Shown: positions 25,601 to 35,700 of the stretch, in pieces | Layout: every line of letters starts with the position of its first letter | Position numbering within the stretch: position 1 is the stretch's first letter | Origin: Sphingomonas sp. PsM26 | GTDB taxonomy: Bacteria > Pseudomonadota > Alphaproteobacteria > Sphingomonadales > Sphingomonadaceae | DNA: 64,000 bases | NCBI GenBank assembly: GCA_030433805.1 | Contig: JARUXA010000011.1 | Location: 93,929-157,928 of the forward strand | Reading direction: 5' to 3' | The notes under the pieces: generated by a model | Told to the model about the DNA's origin: nothing | Seen by the model: the letters and a program-made list of their open reading frames with translations, nothing else | The model's database searches: none | Position numbers and translations under genes: made by a program

Positions 25601-26048
25601 TCCCCGGCGAAGGCCGGGGCCCAGTAGCGATTGCCGCGGTAACTGCGTCCAGTCGCCTGCAGTCTTCTGTTCCTCTCCTAGGCCCCGGCCTTCGCCGGGG
25701 AGGCGCAATCTGCTGTTGGGCGGCAGATGGAGTAGCGGGGCTGTTACGCTTCCTCCCCCCTTTTCGCTTCCCCGGCGGAGGCCGGGGCAAAGTAGCGATT
25801 GCGGAGGTAACTGCGTCCAGTCGCCCGCAATCTCCTGTTCCTCTCCTGGGCTGCGGCCCTCGCCGGGGAGGCGCAATCTGCTGTTGGGCGGCAGATGAAG
25901 TAGCGGGGCTGTTACGCTTCCTCCCCCCTTTTCGCTTCCCCGGCGAAGGCCGGGGCCCAGTAGCGATTGCGGAGGTAACTGCCTCCAGTCGCCTACAGTC
26001 TTCTGTTCCTCTCCTGGGCCCCGGCCTTCGCCGGGGAAGCGTAGTAGG
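25601..26048. repeat. Three 168-bp tandem repeats with paired GC-rich palindromes
   Basis: Units start at 25601, 25769 and 25937 (period exactly 168). Each holds an inverted pair of CCCCGGCGAAGGCCGGGGCC-type arms about 60 bases apart (perfect in units 1 and 3, decayed in unit 2). Between units is a copy of the last 17 bases of the ALDH gene (GGCGGCAGATGAAGTAG; at 25719-25735 with one change, and at 25887-25903). The block fills the 518-base gap between the ALDH and the DUF1989 gene, and no other gene is seen in it. The same palindrome type recurs at 38541-38796. Confidence 0.9.
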
Positions 26049-26087
26049 AGGATTGGGGAAGCGGTAAGGGGGAGCCGCTACGAGGGA

Positions 26088-26675
26088 TCAATCCACCCGG
26101 TAATGGATCGGCTTGAAACTTCCGCCATTGCTTGCCGGTGCCGAGCAGGCGGTGAGGCCAATGATCAGGTCCATCTCCGCGCGCAGGACGATATGGTCGC
26201 CCGCCTTGCTGATCGGCGGAAGGACATCGAGCTTCCCCGTCGCGCCATCGACAGTCACGTTCATGAAACAGTTGAACGCGGTCGGGATCATGTCGGGCTT
26301 CACGCCATAAGGCTCGAGCGCTGCCGCGAGATTGCCGAAGCAGCCGCGATGCGGCGGCAGGTCGGGGTAGAAATGGTGGAACGTGTCATACGAGCACGGC
26401 GTCAGCAGGAAATCATGCCGCCCGACCGTATCCTCGACGATCGTCAGCATCGGCCGCGAGCGGTTCGAATACAGCAGATTGCCGGTCGTCAGGTAGATCG
26501 TCTCGGCATAATCAAGCGTCCGGCCCGACGAGATGACCTCGGCCAGATCCTCGGCACTGTACGCGAGCAGATCCGCGACCTGCACCCCGCGCGGGTCGAT
26601 CACGGTCAGTGTCTGTCCCGCCGCCAGCCGAAACGCATCCCCGCTCCGCTCGGGGATCTCGACGACGTCGCTCAT
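26088..26675 (-). CDS. DUF1989 (urea carboxylase-associated) family protein
   Basis: A 195-residue protein of the DUF1989 family. Typical features are the early VIDPRGVQVADLLAYS, GNLLYSNRSRPMLTIVEDTVGRHD, the Cys/His cluster LTPCSYDTFHH with HRGCFGN, NCFMNV, and the late DLIIGLTACS. Members often sit beside urea-amidolyase or amino-acid modification genes, and conserved Cys/His residues suggest metal binding. It overlaps the YqcI/YcgG gene by four bases (ATGA), so the two are translated together and probably work together. Biochemical function is unknown. Confidence 0.85.
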   Translation of the reverse strand: MSDVVEIPERSGDAFRLAAGQTLTVIDPRGVQVADLLAYSAEDLAEVISSGRTLDYAETIYLTTGNLLYSNRSRPMLTIVEDTVGRHDFLLTPCSYDTFHHFYPDLPPHRGCFGNLAAALEPYGVKPDMIPTAFNCFMNVTVDGATGKLDVLPPISKAGDHIVLRAEMDLIIGLTACSAPASNGGSFKPIHYRVD

Positions 26676-27379
26676 TCGGGCGCACCCGAATAGCGGAACG
26701 GGCAGGCCCATGCCTCGTCGACGACACGCCCGCTATATTGCCGCGCTTCGCTCATCTCGCCGTGGCGCGCGAGCATCGGGTTACGCGAGCCCGCAAGGAC
26801 CTCGTCGCGAGTCAGGATCTTCTCGCGCATGCCCTCATATTTGCCCTGCGCGCGCAGCGTCTCGAACTGGTCATGCAGGTTGAACACCATGGTCGGTCGC
26901 GCGAAGCGGCGCGCGGGACGGCTGGCGTTGGGGTGGAGGCCGACGATGAAGAATGCTTCGCCGCCGAAGCTCAGCGAGAAATGCGGACTGTCGGGATCGG
27001 TGCTGACGGTCGTGTCATAGCCTTGCCCGCGCCAGACGTCCTTGTCCGAAATCGACTGCACGCGTTGCCACAGTGCGGCCTCGAACTGCTGCTCGGTCAA
27101 ATCGTCCGGGCCGTCGAAGATCACCGCGAAGCTGCGGAACAGCCCCGGATCCTTGCGATAGGCGGCGGCGAAATGCATCAGGCCGTCGTGGATGCGCAAA
27201 TCGTCCCAGGCGCTGTCGAGCCGGTCGCAGGCGAGGACGGACAATGTTCCCTTGGCAAGCGCGGCCTTGGCACCGACGCAGGGAAAGTCGGCCTCCGCGA
27301 CATGTGCGTCGAGCAGAGCTTGGAAGTCGTGCTGCGCACGGTGTTTCCAGGGGAACAGGGGGGTCTGGGGCGTAGGCAT
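26672..27379 (-). CDS. YqcI/YcgG-family protein (possible heme-dependent N-oxygenase)
   Basis: A 235-residue YqcI/YcgG-family protein: FPCVGAKAALAKGTLSV at about residues 22-38, then WQRVQSISDKD, PHFSLSFGGEAFFIVGLHPN (the His being a possible heme or metal ligand), SRPARRFARPTMVFNLHDQF and the end ACPFRYSG. One family member, GntA of guanitoxin biosynthesis, is a heme enzyme that N-hydroxylates an arginine derivative; most others are uncharacterised. I take ATG 27379, which directly precedes the fold; ATG 27424 is also possible. It lies 56 bases after hmgA and overlaps the DUF1989 gene. Confidence 0.8.
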   Translation of the reverse strand: MPTPQTPLFPWKHRAQHDFQALLDAHVAEADFPCVGAKAALAKGTLSVLACDRLDSAWDDLRIHDGLMHFAAAYRKDPGLFRSFAVIFDGPDDLTEQQFEAALWQRVQSISDKDVWRGQGYDTTVSTDPDSPHFSLSFGGEAFFIVGLHPNASRPARRFARPTMVFNLHDQFETLRAQGKYEGMREKILTRDEVLAGSRNPMLARHGEMSEARQYSGRVVDEAWACPFRYSGAPE

Positions 27380-27435
27380 AGACAGACAAGACTCTTGCGT
27401 CGGATGCCAGTTCCGCGAATTCATGCTGATAAGAG

Positions 27436-28722
27436 TTAAGCCTTCGGAAGTTGCGCTTTGGGGAAACCAGACCAGGCCGCATCGTAATCTTCGTCGAGCG
27501 CACTCGTTTCTGCAGCGAATCGGGTTGGCGTGAAGACCCAGCGGCTTTCGATCATGAACGCCATCGTGCCGTCGATCTTGCGCGGTGCGAGGGGCGCGTT
27601 GCTGGCAGCGTCCCACGTCGCGACATCGGGGCCGTGCCCGCTCATCTGATTGTGGAGCGACAGCGCGCCGGGGACGAAGCCGTCCGCCTTGGCGTCATAT
27701 TCGCCTTTGAGGAGGCCCATGCACTCGCTCATCGTGTTGCGGTGGAACCACGGCGGGCGGAACGTGTCCTCCGCCACCATCCAGCGCGGCGGGAAGATCA
27801 CGAAGTCGACATTGGCGGTGCCGGGCACGTCGCTGGGCGAGGTGAGGACGGTGAAGATCGACGGGTCGGGGTGATCGAAGCTGATGCTGCCGATCGTGTT
27901 GAACCGCGCGAGATCATATTTGCACGGCGCGTAATTGCCGTGCCACGCGACGACGTCGAGCGGCGAGCGGCCGAGGTTGGTGGTCCACAGGCTGCCGAGG
28001 AATTTCTGGACGAGTTCATAGTCGCCCTCGACGTCCTCATACCATGCAACCGGTGTCTCGAAGTCGCGCGGGTTGGCGAGCCCGTTCGCGCCGATCGGGC
28101 CGAGGTCGGGGAGGCGGAACGGCTGGCCGTGGTTTTCCGCGACATAGCCGCGCGCGCTGCCATCGGGGAGGGTGACGCGGAAGCGGATGCCGCGCGGGAT
28201 GATCGCGACTTCGCCGGGGGTGAGGTCGATTTTTCCGAGCTCGGTGTAGAGCGTGAGGCGGCCTTGTTGCGGGAGGATCAGGAGTTCGCCGTCAGCCGAG
28301 ACGAACGCGCGGTTCACCATGTCCCTGGTCGCGCGGTAGATGTGCATCGCGACGCCGGTCTGCGTCTTCGGGCCTTCGCCGGCGACGAGCATCGTGGTGA
28401 GGGAATCGAGCCAGTCGGCGTCTTGCGTCTCGAGCGGGCCCCAGCGGAGGCGGTTGGGGGCGAGCGGTTCGTCTGCGGTGCCGGGGGCGAAGAGGGGTGC
28501 GCCTGTGTAGCGCGTGAAGGCGGGGTGCGCGGCGGAGGGGCGCAAGCGGTAGAGCCAGGAGCGTTTGTTCTCGTGGCGCGGCGCGGTGAAGGCACTGCCG
28601 CTGAGTTGCTCGGCGTAGAGGCCGAAGGGGGGCTTCTGCGGGGAGTTGCGGCCGATCGGGAACGCGCCGGGGACGGCTTCGGTGGCGAAGTGGTTGTTGA
28701 AGCCGGTCATGGTGTCGGTCAT
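27436..28722 (-). CDS. hmgA: Homogentisate 1,2-dioxygenase
   Basis: A 428-residue homogentisate dioxygenase of normal length, opening with [14 protein letters not shown] as in the family. The iron ligands are in the C-terminal half: [18 protein letters not shown] (His and Glu) and [11 protein letters not shown] (His). It opens the ring of homogentisate to maleylacetoacetate in tyrosine/phenylalanine breakdown. The ATG at 28722 has GGAGAG just upstream. It lies downstream of hpd on the same strand, separated by 165 bases containing a perfect inverted repeat. Genes for the next steps (maleylacetoacetate isomerase, fumarylacetoacetase) are not in the window. Confidence 0.96.
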   Translation of the reverse strand: MTDTMTGFNNHFATEAVPGAFPIGRNSPQKPPFGLYAEQLSGSAFTAPRHENKRSWLYRLRPSAAHPAFTRYTGAPLFAPGTADEPLAPNRLRWGPLETQDADWLDSLTTMLVAGEGPKTQTGVAMHIYRATRDMVNRAFVSADGELLILPQQGRLTLYTELGKIDLTPGEVAIIPRGIRFRVTLPDGSARGYVAENHGQPFRLPDLGPIGANGLANPRDFETPVAWYEDVEGDYELVQKFLGSLWTTNLGRSPLDVVAWHGNYAPCKYDLARFNTIGSISFDHPDPSIFTVLTSPSDVPGTANVDFVIFPPRWMVAEDTFRPPWFHRNTMSECMGLLKGEYDAKADGFVPGALSLHNQMSGHGPDVATWDAASNAPLAPRKIDGTMAFMIESRWVFTPTRFAAETSALDEDYDAAWSGFPKAQLPKA

Positions 28723-28759
28723 TTCGCTCTCCGGTCTTTGGGGGTGGCGCTCGTTACTG

Positions 28760-28851
28760 CCCCACCCCAACCCCTCCCCTGAAGGGGAGGGGCTTTTTAG
28801 GTTGTGCTCTTCTTCTAGCCCCTCCCCTTCAGGGGAGGGGTTGGGGTGGGG
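28760..28851. repeat. Perfect 35-bp inverted repeat between hpd and hmgA
   Basis: Arms 28760-28794 and 28817-28851 are exact reverse complements over 35 bases, with a 22-base T-rich loop. Each arm also contains the smaller hairpin CCCCTCCCC-TGAA-GGGGAGGGG. It could act as a strong hairpin between hpd and hmgA on the mRNA, as terminator, processing site or stabiliser. The GGGGAGGGGCTTTTT run on the plus strand resembles an intrinsic terminator for that strand, though no plus-strand gene ends here. Confidence 0.85.
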
Positions 28852-28887
28852 GATGCCTCGCAGAGACCAGCCCCCACCACCAAAACC

Positions 28888-29952
28888 TCAAGCCTCAACC
28901 GCCCCCGGCACCACGCCCCGCCGGATCTGGTCCAGCTCGATGCTTTCGAACAACGCCTTGAAATTCCCCTCGCCGAAGCCGTCATTGCCCTTGCGCTGGA
29001 TGATCTCGAAGAAGATCGGCCCGACCATATTCTCGGTGAAGATTTGCAGCAGCAGCCCGCCACCCGTCTCGGGTGCACCGTCGATCAGGATGTCGCGCTT
29101 GCGCATTTCCTCGACGTCGTGGTTGTGCCCGGGCAGGCGCTTGTCGATCAGGTCGAAATAGGTCTGCGGCGTCGTCTGGAACCGCACGCCGTTCGCACGC
29201 AGCGTATCGACCGTCTTGAAGATGTCGTCGGTCGCGAGTGCCAGATGCTGGATGCCTTCGCCCTTATAGTCCTTGATGAACTCCTCGATCTGCGAATGCT
29301 CGTCCTGGCTTTCGTTCAAGGGGATGCGGATCTTGTCGTCGGGCGCGGTCATCGCCTTGGAGAACAGGCCCGTCGCCTGACCCTCGATGTCGAAATAGCG
29401 GATCTGGCGGAAGTTGAAGATCCGCTCGTAATAATCCGCCCAATAGGCCATCCGACCGCGCTGGAGATTGTGCGTGAGGTGATCGAGCGTGTGGAGCCCG
29501 ACGCTGTTGTCGTCCACGCCAGCGCCCTCGACCGGGGTGAAGTCGGTCTCGTAGATCCGCGACTTCTCATCGACCAGATACAGGTTTGCACCGCCGATGC
29601 CCTCGATCGCAGGCAGGTCGAGCTCGTTGGGGCCGACCGCGCCCTTGACCGCTACCGCACCGCGCTCGACCGCCATTTTCAGCGCGCCTTCGCCGTCCGC
29701 GACGCGGAACGCCATCGCATTGGCCGAGGGGCCGTGCGTGTCGCGGAAGCCCGCGACCTGGCCGGCGTCATCCATGTTGAGCAGGAAGTTGATGTCGCCC
29801 TGTGCATAGCGGCGGACGTTCTTCGACTTGTGGTTGCCGACATGGGTAAAGCCCATATTGACGAACAGGTCGGCCATCGCCTCGGGGTTGGGCGAGGTGA
29901 ATTCGACGAATTCGAACCCGTTCAGGCCCATCGGGTTTTCGGTGGCAGTCAT
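28888..29952 (-). CDS. hpd: 4-hydroxyphenylpyruvate dioxygenase
   Basis: A 354-residue HPPD with the vicinal-oxygen-chelate fold. Iron ligands are visible: His in TLDHLTHNLQRG, His in GIQHLALATDDI and Glu in MVGPIFFEIIQRKG. The N-terminal FEFVEFTSPNP and the C-terminal GNFKALFESIELDQIRRGVV are family hallmarks. It converts 4-hydroxyphenylpyruvate to homogentisate, the hmgA substrate. It is divergent from a MarR gene that probably controls it. Confidence 0.96.
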   Translation of the reverse strand: MTATENPMGLNGFEFVEFTSPNPEAMADLFVNMGFTHVGNHKSKNVRRYAQGDINFLLNMDDAGQVAGFRDTHGPSANAMAFRVADGEGALKMAVERGAVAVKGAVGPNELDLPAIEGIGGANLYLVDEKSRIYETDFTPVEGAGVDDNSVGLHTLDHLTHNLQRGRMAYWADYYERIFNFRQIRYFDIEGQATGLFSKAMTAPDDKIRIPLNESQDEHSQIEEFIKDYKGEGIQHLALATDDIFKTVDTLRANGVRFQTTPQTYFDLIDKRLPGHNHDVEEMRKRDILIDGAPETGGGLLLQIFTENMVGPIFFEIIQRKGNDGFGEGNFKALFESIELDQIRRGVVPGAVEA

Positions 29953-30032
29953 CGCATCGGCTCCGAGATGGTTTCAGATGTAACGATATAGCGGCCTTGC
30001 CAACCACGGTCCATCCCTTATCCCCGTGTTCC
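29953..30032. promoter_or_regulatory. Divergent promoter region, hpd / marR-type gene
   Basis: This 80-base gap between the divergent hpd and MarR genes must hold both promoters. On the hpd side TTGGCA followed by CTATATCG gives loose promoter-like elements. I see no clear palindrome that would define the MarR operator. Confidence 0.4.
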
Positions 30033-30485
30033 ATGACGACGCTCAAGCTCGACCAGTTCCTGCCGTATCGCCTGTCGATCGTGTCGAACCGCGTTTCGGC
30101 GGCGGTGGCGAGCACGTATCAGGCGTTGTTCGGGCTCAAGATCCCCGAATGGCGGCTGGTCGCGATCATCGCCGAGAGCGAGGGCGCGACGCAGCAGGCG
30201 CTGGGATTGGCGACGCGGATGGACAAGGTGACGGTCAGTCGTGCCGCCGCCACGCTGGTCGAGCGGGGGCTGGTCGAGCGCAAGCCCAATGCGAACGACC
30301 AGCGATCGCACCTGTTGACGCTGACCGATGCGGGATGGACGCTGTACGAAAGCGTCGCGCCCAAGGCGCTCGAACTGGAAGCGCGTGTTTTCGCCGGGTT
30401 CAGCGCGGCCGAGATCAAGAGCTTTCGCGCGATGCTCGACCGGCTGGAAAGCTCGGCAGCACCGTTCGATGCGGAGCGTGCCTAA
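30033..30485 (+). CDS. MarR-family transcriptional regulator
   Basis: A 150-residue MarR-type winged-helix regulator. The DNA-binding region runs from about residue 32: IPEWRLVAIIAESEGATQQALGLATRMDKVTVSRAAATLVERGLVERKPNANDQRSHLLTLT is split over recognition helix and wing, with the DxRS-type wing motif NDQRSH. Its position, divergent from hpd with 80 bases between, makes it the likely regulator of the hpd-hmgA genes, sensing an aromatic intermediate such as 4-hydroxyphenylpyruvate or homogentisate. The ATG at 30033 gives the standard length. Confidence 0.88.
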   Translation: MTTLKLDQFLPYRLSIVSNRVSAAVASTYQALFGLKIPEWRLVAIIAESEGATQQALGLATRMDKVTVSRAAATLVERGLVERKPNANDQRSHLLTLTDAGWTLYESVAPKALELEARVFAGFSAAEIKSFRAMLDRLESSAAPFDAERA

Positions 30486-30608
30486 CGGTTCGTCGCAACT
30501 GTCGGCAGGATGTGTAATTGCGCGGAAACCATTTTCGTTTCGCGCGTTAGGGACGCTGAGCGAAGGACCACAAAACCGGACTTCGTGCGAAGTGGGGAAG
30601 TTTAAGTC

Positions 30609-32744
30609 TTGATTTCATTGGCGTATTCGAGCGGGCTTCTCGCCATCGCGGTAGCAAGCCTGCAACAGGCGCCATCCCCTGCGACACAGGTACCGACTGG
30701 CGTGGGGCAAAGTGCCGGACAGGCGTCCGAGCCGCCGATCGTATCCGATCCCGAGTTCGACAAGGCGCTCCCTGCGCTCAGTAACGACATCAACGCGCCG
30801 CTTGAGCCGATGATCCCGGTTCCGGTCACGCCATCGGGCACCCCTGTCGCGCCGCAGCCCGCGACGCCGGTCGCGGGGGCCCCAGTGCAAGGGGCTCCGG
30901 TCACGACGACGCCTGCGCCCGACATTCCCGCCGATATCGCGCAGCCGCTTCAGCCGCTCGCTAGTTACGATACCACGCCGCTGGTCGACGTTGCGGTCAA
31001 GGACGAGAAGGCCCCCGAGATCCGCTATGAAACGGTGATCCGTGGTCTCGACCCACTCAAGCTGACCGCGCAATTCAATGGCTTGTCCGCGCTCAAGGGC
31101 GGCAAGGGCAAGGCCCCCAACGGCACCGTCATCGCTGCGCGCGGGCGTGAGGACGAGCAGCTCGCGATCCGGCTGATGAAGAGCCTGGGCTATTACGATG
31201 GCACCGCGGTTTCGACGATCGAAACGGTTCCCAACGACAAGACGCGCGTCAAGGCGATCGTGTCGGCGACGCCGGGCAAGCAATACAAGCTCGGCACGAT
31301 TGTGGTGAAGGCGGATCTGACGATCCCGCCGACGCTGATCCGCGACGCGCTGCCGCTCAAGGTCGGCGAGCCGATCGACGCTTTGCGCGTGCAGGGCGCG
31401 GAGGCGAACGTCGCGCTGACTTTGCCGCAGCAGGGCTATCCCTTCGCGAAGGTCGGCGAACGCGACATCCTGCTCGACGATCTGGCGGGCACGGGCGACT
31501 ATACGCTGCCGGTTGAAGTCGGGGCGCGGTCGTCGTTCGGGACGACCACGACCGAGGGGCGGCTCGCCTTTGGGGCGGATCATGTCCGGGTGTTGCAACG
31601 GTTCAAGCCGGGGGAACTGTACGACAATCGCAAGGTCGACGATCTGCGCGCGGCGATGGTCGCGACGGGGTTGTTCTCGACCGTTTCGGTCGAACCCAAG
31701 CCGACCGGGAACATCAACCCGGACGGAACCGAGCAAGTCAATCTGCTGGTCGAGCAGGAGCGCGGCAAGCCGCGTTCGCTGTCGGTCAGCGGCGGGTACA
31801 GCACGGGTCAGGGCGTGCGGGTCGAGGGCGCGTTCACGCATCGCAACGTCTTCCCGCCCGAAGGCGCGCTGATCGGGACTGCGGTCGTGGGGACGCAGGA
31901 ACAGGGCGTGAGCGGGACGTTCCGTCGCTCAAATGCCGGGCGTCGCGACCGCACGGTGACGTTGACGGCTGGCGTCAACCACTCCAATTACGACGCGTTC
32001 GACGCCTTCACCGCCACGCTTTCGGGCCGGATCTCGTACGATTCGACGCCGCTTTGGCAGAAGAGATTCACCTATGCTTACGGTTTCGAACTCGTCGGCA
32101 CGAACGAGAGCGTTTACGACTTCAACCGCGGCGAGCGCGTTCGCGGGACCTACTTCATTGCGGCGCTGCCGGGGCAGGTCCAGTTCGATCGGTCGGACAG
32201 TTTGCTCAACCCGACCAAGGGCTATCGCCTCAAGCTTAGCGTCAGTCCCGAAAGCTCGGTGCGTGGCGCGGTGCGGCCGTATGCGCGGACGCTGATCGAG
32301 GCGAGCGCTTATTATCCGGTCGGCCAGAGCATCGTGATCGCCGGCCGCGTGCGCGCAGGATCGATCCCCGGGATCGATCGCGACGACCTGGCACCGTCGC
32401 GGCGCTATTATGGCGGCGGCGGCGGATCGGTGCGCGGCTATGGCTACCAGCGGCTCGGGCCGCTCGATCCCGACGGCAACCCGGTCGGCGGACGCAGCAT
32501 CAACGAGTTCGCGCTCGAGGCACGCTATCGCTTCGGCAATTACGGGATCGTGCCGTTCATCGACGCCGGCAACGCCTATAGCAGCGTGTTGCCCAAGGGA
32601 TCGGACCTGCGCTTCGGCGCGGGTATCGGCGGCCGCTTCTATACCAACTTCGGGCCGATGCGCGTTGACGTCGCAACCCCGCTCAATCCACGCCCGGGCG
32701 ACGGCAAAGTCGCGCTTTATATCTCGATCGGACAAGCCTTCTGA
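30609..32744 (+). CDS. tamA: TamA-like Omp85 outer-membrane assembly protein
   Basis: A 711-residue Omp85-family protein. A signal-like N-terminus (SSGLLAIAVASLQQ) is followed by a Pro/Thr-rich linker to about residue 125, then POTRA-type repeats (YETVIRGLD, LIRDALPLKVGEPIDALRVQ, GELYDNRKVDDLRAAM), then the beta-barrel with VRGYGYQRLGP (the VRGF/Y-like motif of Omp85 proteins) and the typical C-terminal RVDVATPLNPRPGDGK ending in QAF. With TamB it inserts certain outer-membrane proteins. The start is a TTG with GGGGAAG ten bases upstream. Its stop overlaps the tamB start (TGATG). Confidence 0.9.
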   Translation: MISLAYSSGLLAIAVASLQQAPSPATQVPTGVGQSAGQASEPPIVSDPEFDKALPALSNDINAPLEPMIPVPVTPSGTPVAPQPATPVAGAPVQGAPVTTTPAPDIPADIAQPLQPLASYDTTPLVDVAVKDEKAPEIRYETVIRGLDPLKLTAQFNGLSALKGGKGKAPNGTVIAARGREDEQLAIRLMKSLGYYDGTAVSTIETVPNDKTRVKAIVSATPGKQYKLGTIVVKADLTIPPTLIRDALPLKVGEPIDALRVQGAEANVALTLPQQGYPFAKVGERDILLDDLAGTGDYTLPVEVGARSSFGTTTTEGRLAFGADHVRVLQRFKPGELYDNRKVDDLRAAMVATGLFSTVSVEPKPTGNINPDGTEQVNLLVEQERGKPRSLSVSGGYSTGQGVRVEGAFTHRNVFPPEGALIGTAVVGTQEQGVSGTFRRSNAGRRDRTVTLTAGVNHSNYDAFDAFTATLSGRISYDSTPLWQKRFTYAYGFELVGTNESVYDFNRGERVRGTYFIAALPGQVQFDRSDSLLNPTKGYRLKLSVSPESSVRGAVRPYARTLIEASAYYPVGQSIVIAGRVRAGSIPGIDRDDLAPSRRYYGGGGGSVRGYGYQRLGPLDPDGNPVGGRSINEFALEARYRFGNYGIVPFIDAGNAYSSVLPKGSDLRFGAGIGGRFYTNFGPMRVDVATPLNPRPGDGKVALYISIGQAF

Positions 32745-35700
32745 TGGCGGATGAAGAGACCGTCGTCGTTGCACGGCGCCCGTTGTGGCAGCGGATTTTG
32801 AAGTGGATCGCAGTAACGCTCGGCGTGCTGGGCCTGTTGGCGATGGGGATCGTGTTCGGGCTCGATACCGCGCCGGGTCGGCGCGTGATCGCCAACTTCA
32901 TCGGGGATTATAAGACCGCAGGCGGGCTCAACATCCGCGTCGGTCGGATCGAGGGATCGATCTACGGCAAGATGGTGCTCAACGACCTGCGGGTGAGCGA
33001 TCCGCAGGGCGTGTTCCTGTCGTCGCCACGGATCGCGGTCGACTGGCGGCCGTTCGATTACGTCAAGAACCACGTCAACGTCCTGTCGGTGCAGGCAAAC
33101 CTCATCACAATGACGCGCTCGCCAGTGTTCAAGCCGACGCCGACCGACCCCAATGCGCCGATCCTGCCCGATCTCGACATCGACATCGGTCGCCTGACCG
33201 TCAACCGCATGGTGCTGGGCAAGGCCGTGATGGGCTCGGCGCACATCATCAAGATCGACGGTGCAACACACATTGCGGACAAGCGTGCGCAAATCACCGC
33301 GAACGTCGATGCGCTGACGGGCCCCGGCATCGCGGGTGGCGACACGTTGCGGCTCAAGCTCGACGCGGTACCCGACGCCAACCGGCTCGGGATCGACGCA
33401 CGGATCATCGCGCCCGCACGCGGCGTCGTCGCGGAGATGAGCGGGCTCAAGGCTCCGCTCGACTTCACGATCGCCGGTAAGGGCGCATGGAGCGCGTGGA
33501 CCGGCAAGGCGACCGGCACGCTTGGCGGTGCACAGTTCGCTGACCTCAACTTGTCCGCGCGCAACGGCTTCTTCCAGGTCCGCGGGACGACCAAGCCCGG
33601 ACTCTATCCCGGTGGCGCGCCCAAGGACGAGGCGACCCCGACCAACCCGATCGCGCGGATCACCGCGCCGGCACTCGACGTGTCGATCGACGCACGCCTG
33701 AATGAGCGCAAGGTCGACACGGTCGTCGCGCTCAAGTCGGACGCAATGGCGGTCAACGCCAAGGGTCTGATCGATCTTGCACAAAGTGCGTTCGGCCAGT
33801 TCGCGGTCGAGGCGAAGCTGCTCAAGCCTGGTGCGATCCTGCCCAACCTCAACGGACGTGACGTCAATGCGCGGGTCGTGCTCGACGGCAAGTTCGCGAC
33901 GCCGACGGTCAATTACGTCATCAGCGCAGGCGTGCTCGGCTTCGGTGAGACCGCCGTGCAGCAATTGTACGCCTCTGGTCTGGCGCGCGTAAACTCGGAC
34001 CACATCGTGATCCCGGTCGCGGCGCGTGCCGCGCGGGTTACGGGCCTCAACGCCGCGGCGGGCGGTTTGCTCGATGCGGTTGCGATCAACGGCAGCTTCG
34101 CGATCGCCAACGGCAAGGTCCTGTCGGACAATCTGCGGATTCGTTCGCGCAAGATCGACGCGACCGCACTGGTCGTGGCGGATCTCGCCAAGGGTACGTA
34201 TCGCGCCGCGCTCAACGGGCGGGTCAACGATTACCGGGTCGAGAGTTTCGGGATCGTCAGCGTCAAGACCGACGCCAAGCTGGTCACCATGCCAGGCGGG
34301 TTCGGGATCACCGCGCACGTCGCCGCACGCACGTCGCAGATCTTCAACGAAGGCGCGCGCAATTTCCTCGGCGGCAACGCGGCGGTGACGGCGGACGTGG
34401 GGTACGATCCGAACGGGATCATCACCTTCCGCAACCTGCGGCTCAACGCACCCCAGTTCCGCGTCACGCGCGGGCAGGGGCGCTATGATCCACGCGGTCC
34501 GCTGGCAGTCGATGCGGACGCCTATTCCACCCAATACGGCCCGTTGTTCGCGCGCGTCACGGGTACCGCGACCAAGCCGGTTGTGCTGTTGCGTGCACCG
34601 CGTCCGGGTGTCGGGATCGGGCTCGTCAATCTGGAGGCCCGTGTCCGCGGAACGGGGTCGAGCTATCTCGTCGTCGCCAAGGGCGGGACCAATTACGGTC
34701 CGTTCAGCGCCGATCTCAACGTGGTGCCCGCGGCACCGCTGACGGTCGACATCCGCAATGCGCGCTTTGCTGGCATCGACTTCAAGGGTCGTGTCCAGCA
34801 GCTTGCAGCGGGTCCGTTTGGCGGCCGCATCACCTTCGCTGGTTCGGGCATCAGCGGGGCGGCATTGCTCGGCGCGCAGGGGCAGTATCAGAAGGTCGAT
34901 GTCGCGGCGTGGGCGAGCAACGCCAAGATCCCGGGTATGGTCGACTTTACGATCGGTCGCGCGATCGTCAACGCGCGCGCGGTTCTGACCCCGACGCCGC
35001 AAGTCGTCGCGGACGCACAGGTCGCCGATCTGCGCTATGGTCCGACGGTAATCTCGACCGCACGCGCCAAGGTGAACTACGCCGGTGGCTCTGGCACCGC
35101 GCAGCTTGTCGCTGCCGGATCGAACGGCGTGCCGTTCCGCCTTGCCGCCAACGCGCGGCTCAGCCCCAAGCAGTGGCTTGCGGCGCTTCAGGGCCAGGCC
35201 AATGGCATCGGCTTCCGCACCGCCAACCCTTCGCGGATCGATATTGACGGGTCGACCTACCGGCTTCAGCCGACGCGGATCGACTTTGACAATGGCTCGG
35301 CGCGCGTCGCGGCGGTCTATGGCTCGGGGCTGTCTGCACAGCTTCGGCTCGACAAGCTCGACCTGTCGGTGGCGAACGCCTTCGTTCCTGATCTCGGGCT
35401 CGGTGGTGCGGTGACGGGGTCGATGGACTATGCGCAACCGCGTGGCGCTTCGGTGCCGAAGATCGCGGGCCAGTTCCGCATCGCCAACTTCACGCGCTCC
35501 AGCCTCGCCAGCGTGTCCGAGCCGGTCGACGTCGTCGGCCAGATCGGCCTGACCGACGCAGGCGGCGAAGCACGTGCGCTCGTCCAGCGTGGCGGCACGA
35601 CGGTGGGCCGGATGGTCGCTACGTTGCGGCCGCTCGGTGGCGGCGACAGCTGGGTCTCGCGCCTGATGGCGGCGCCGCTTTCGGGGGGCATTCGCTATAA

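Noticed and set aside
25601..26048. CRISPR array
   Set aside because: The repeats are long (168 bases), three in number and largely identical between units, with no unique spacers and no cas genes.
28646..29161. 171-codon plus-strand frame through the inverted repeat between hpd and hmgA
   Set aside because: Its Ser/Pro-rich translation comes from the repeat arms, and it runs antisense through hpd.
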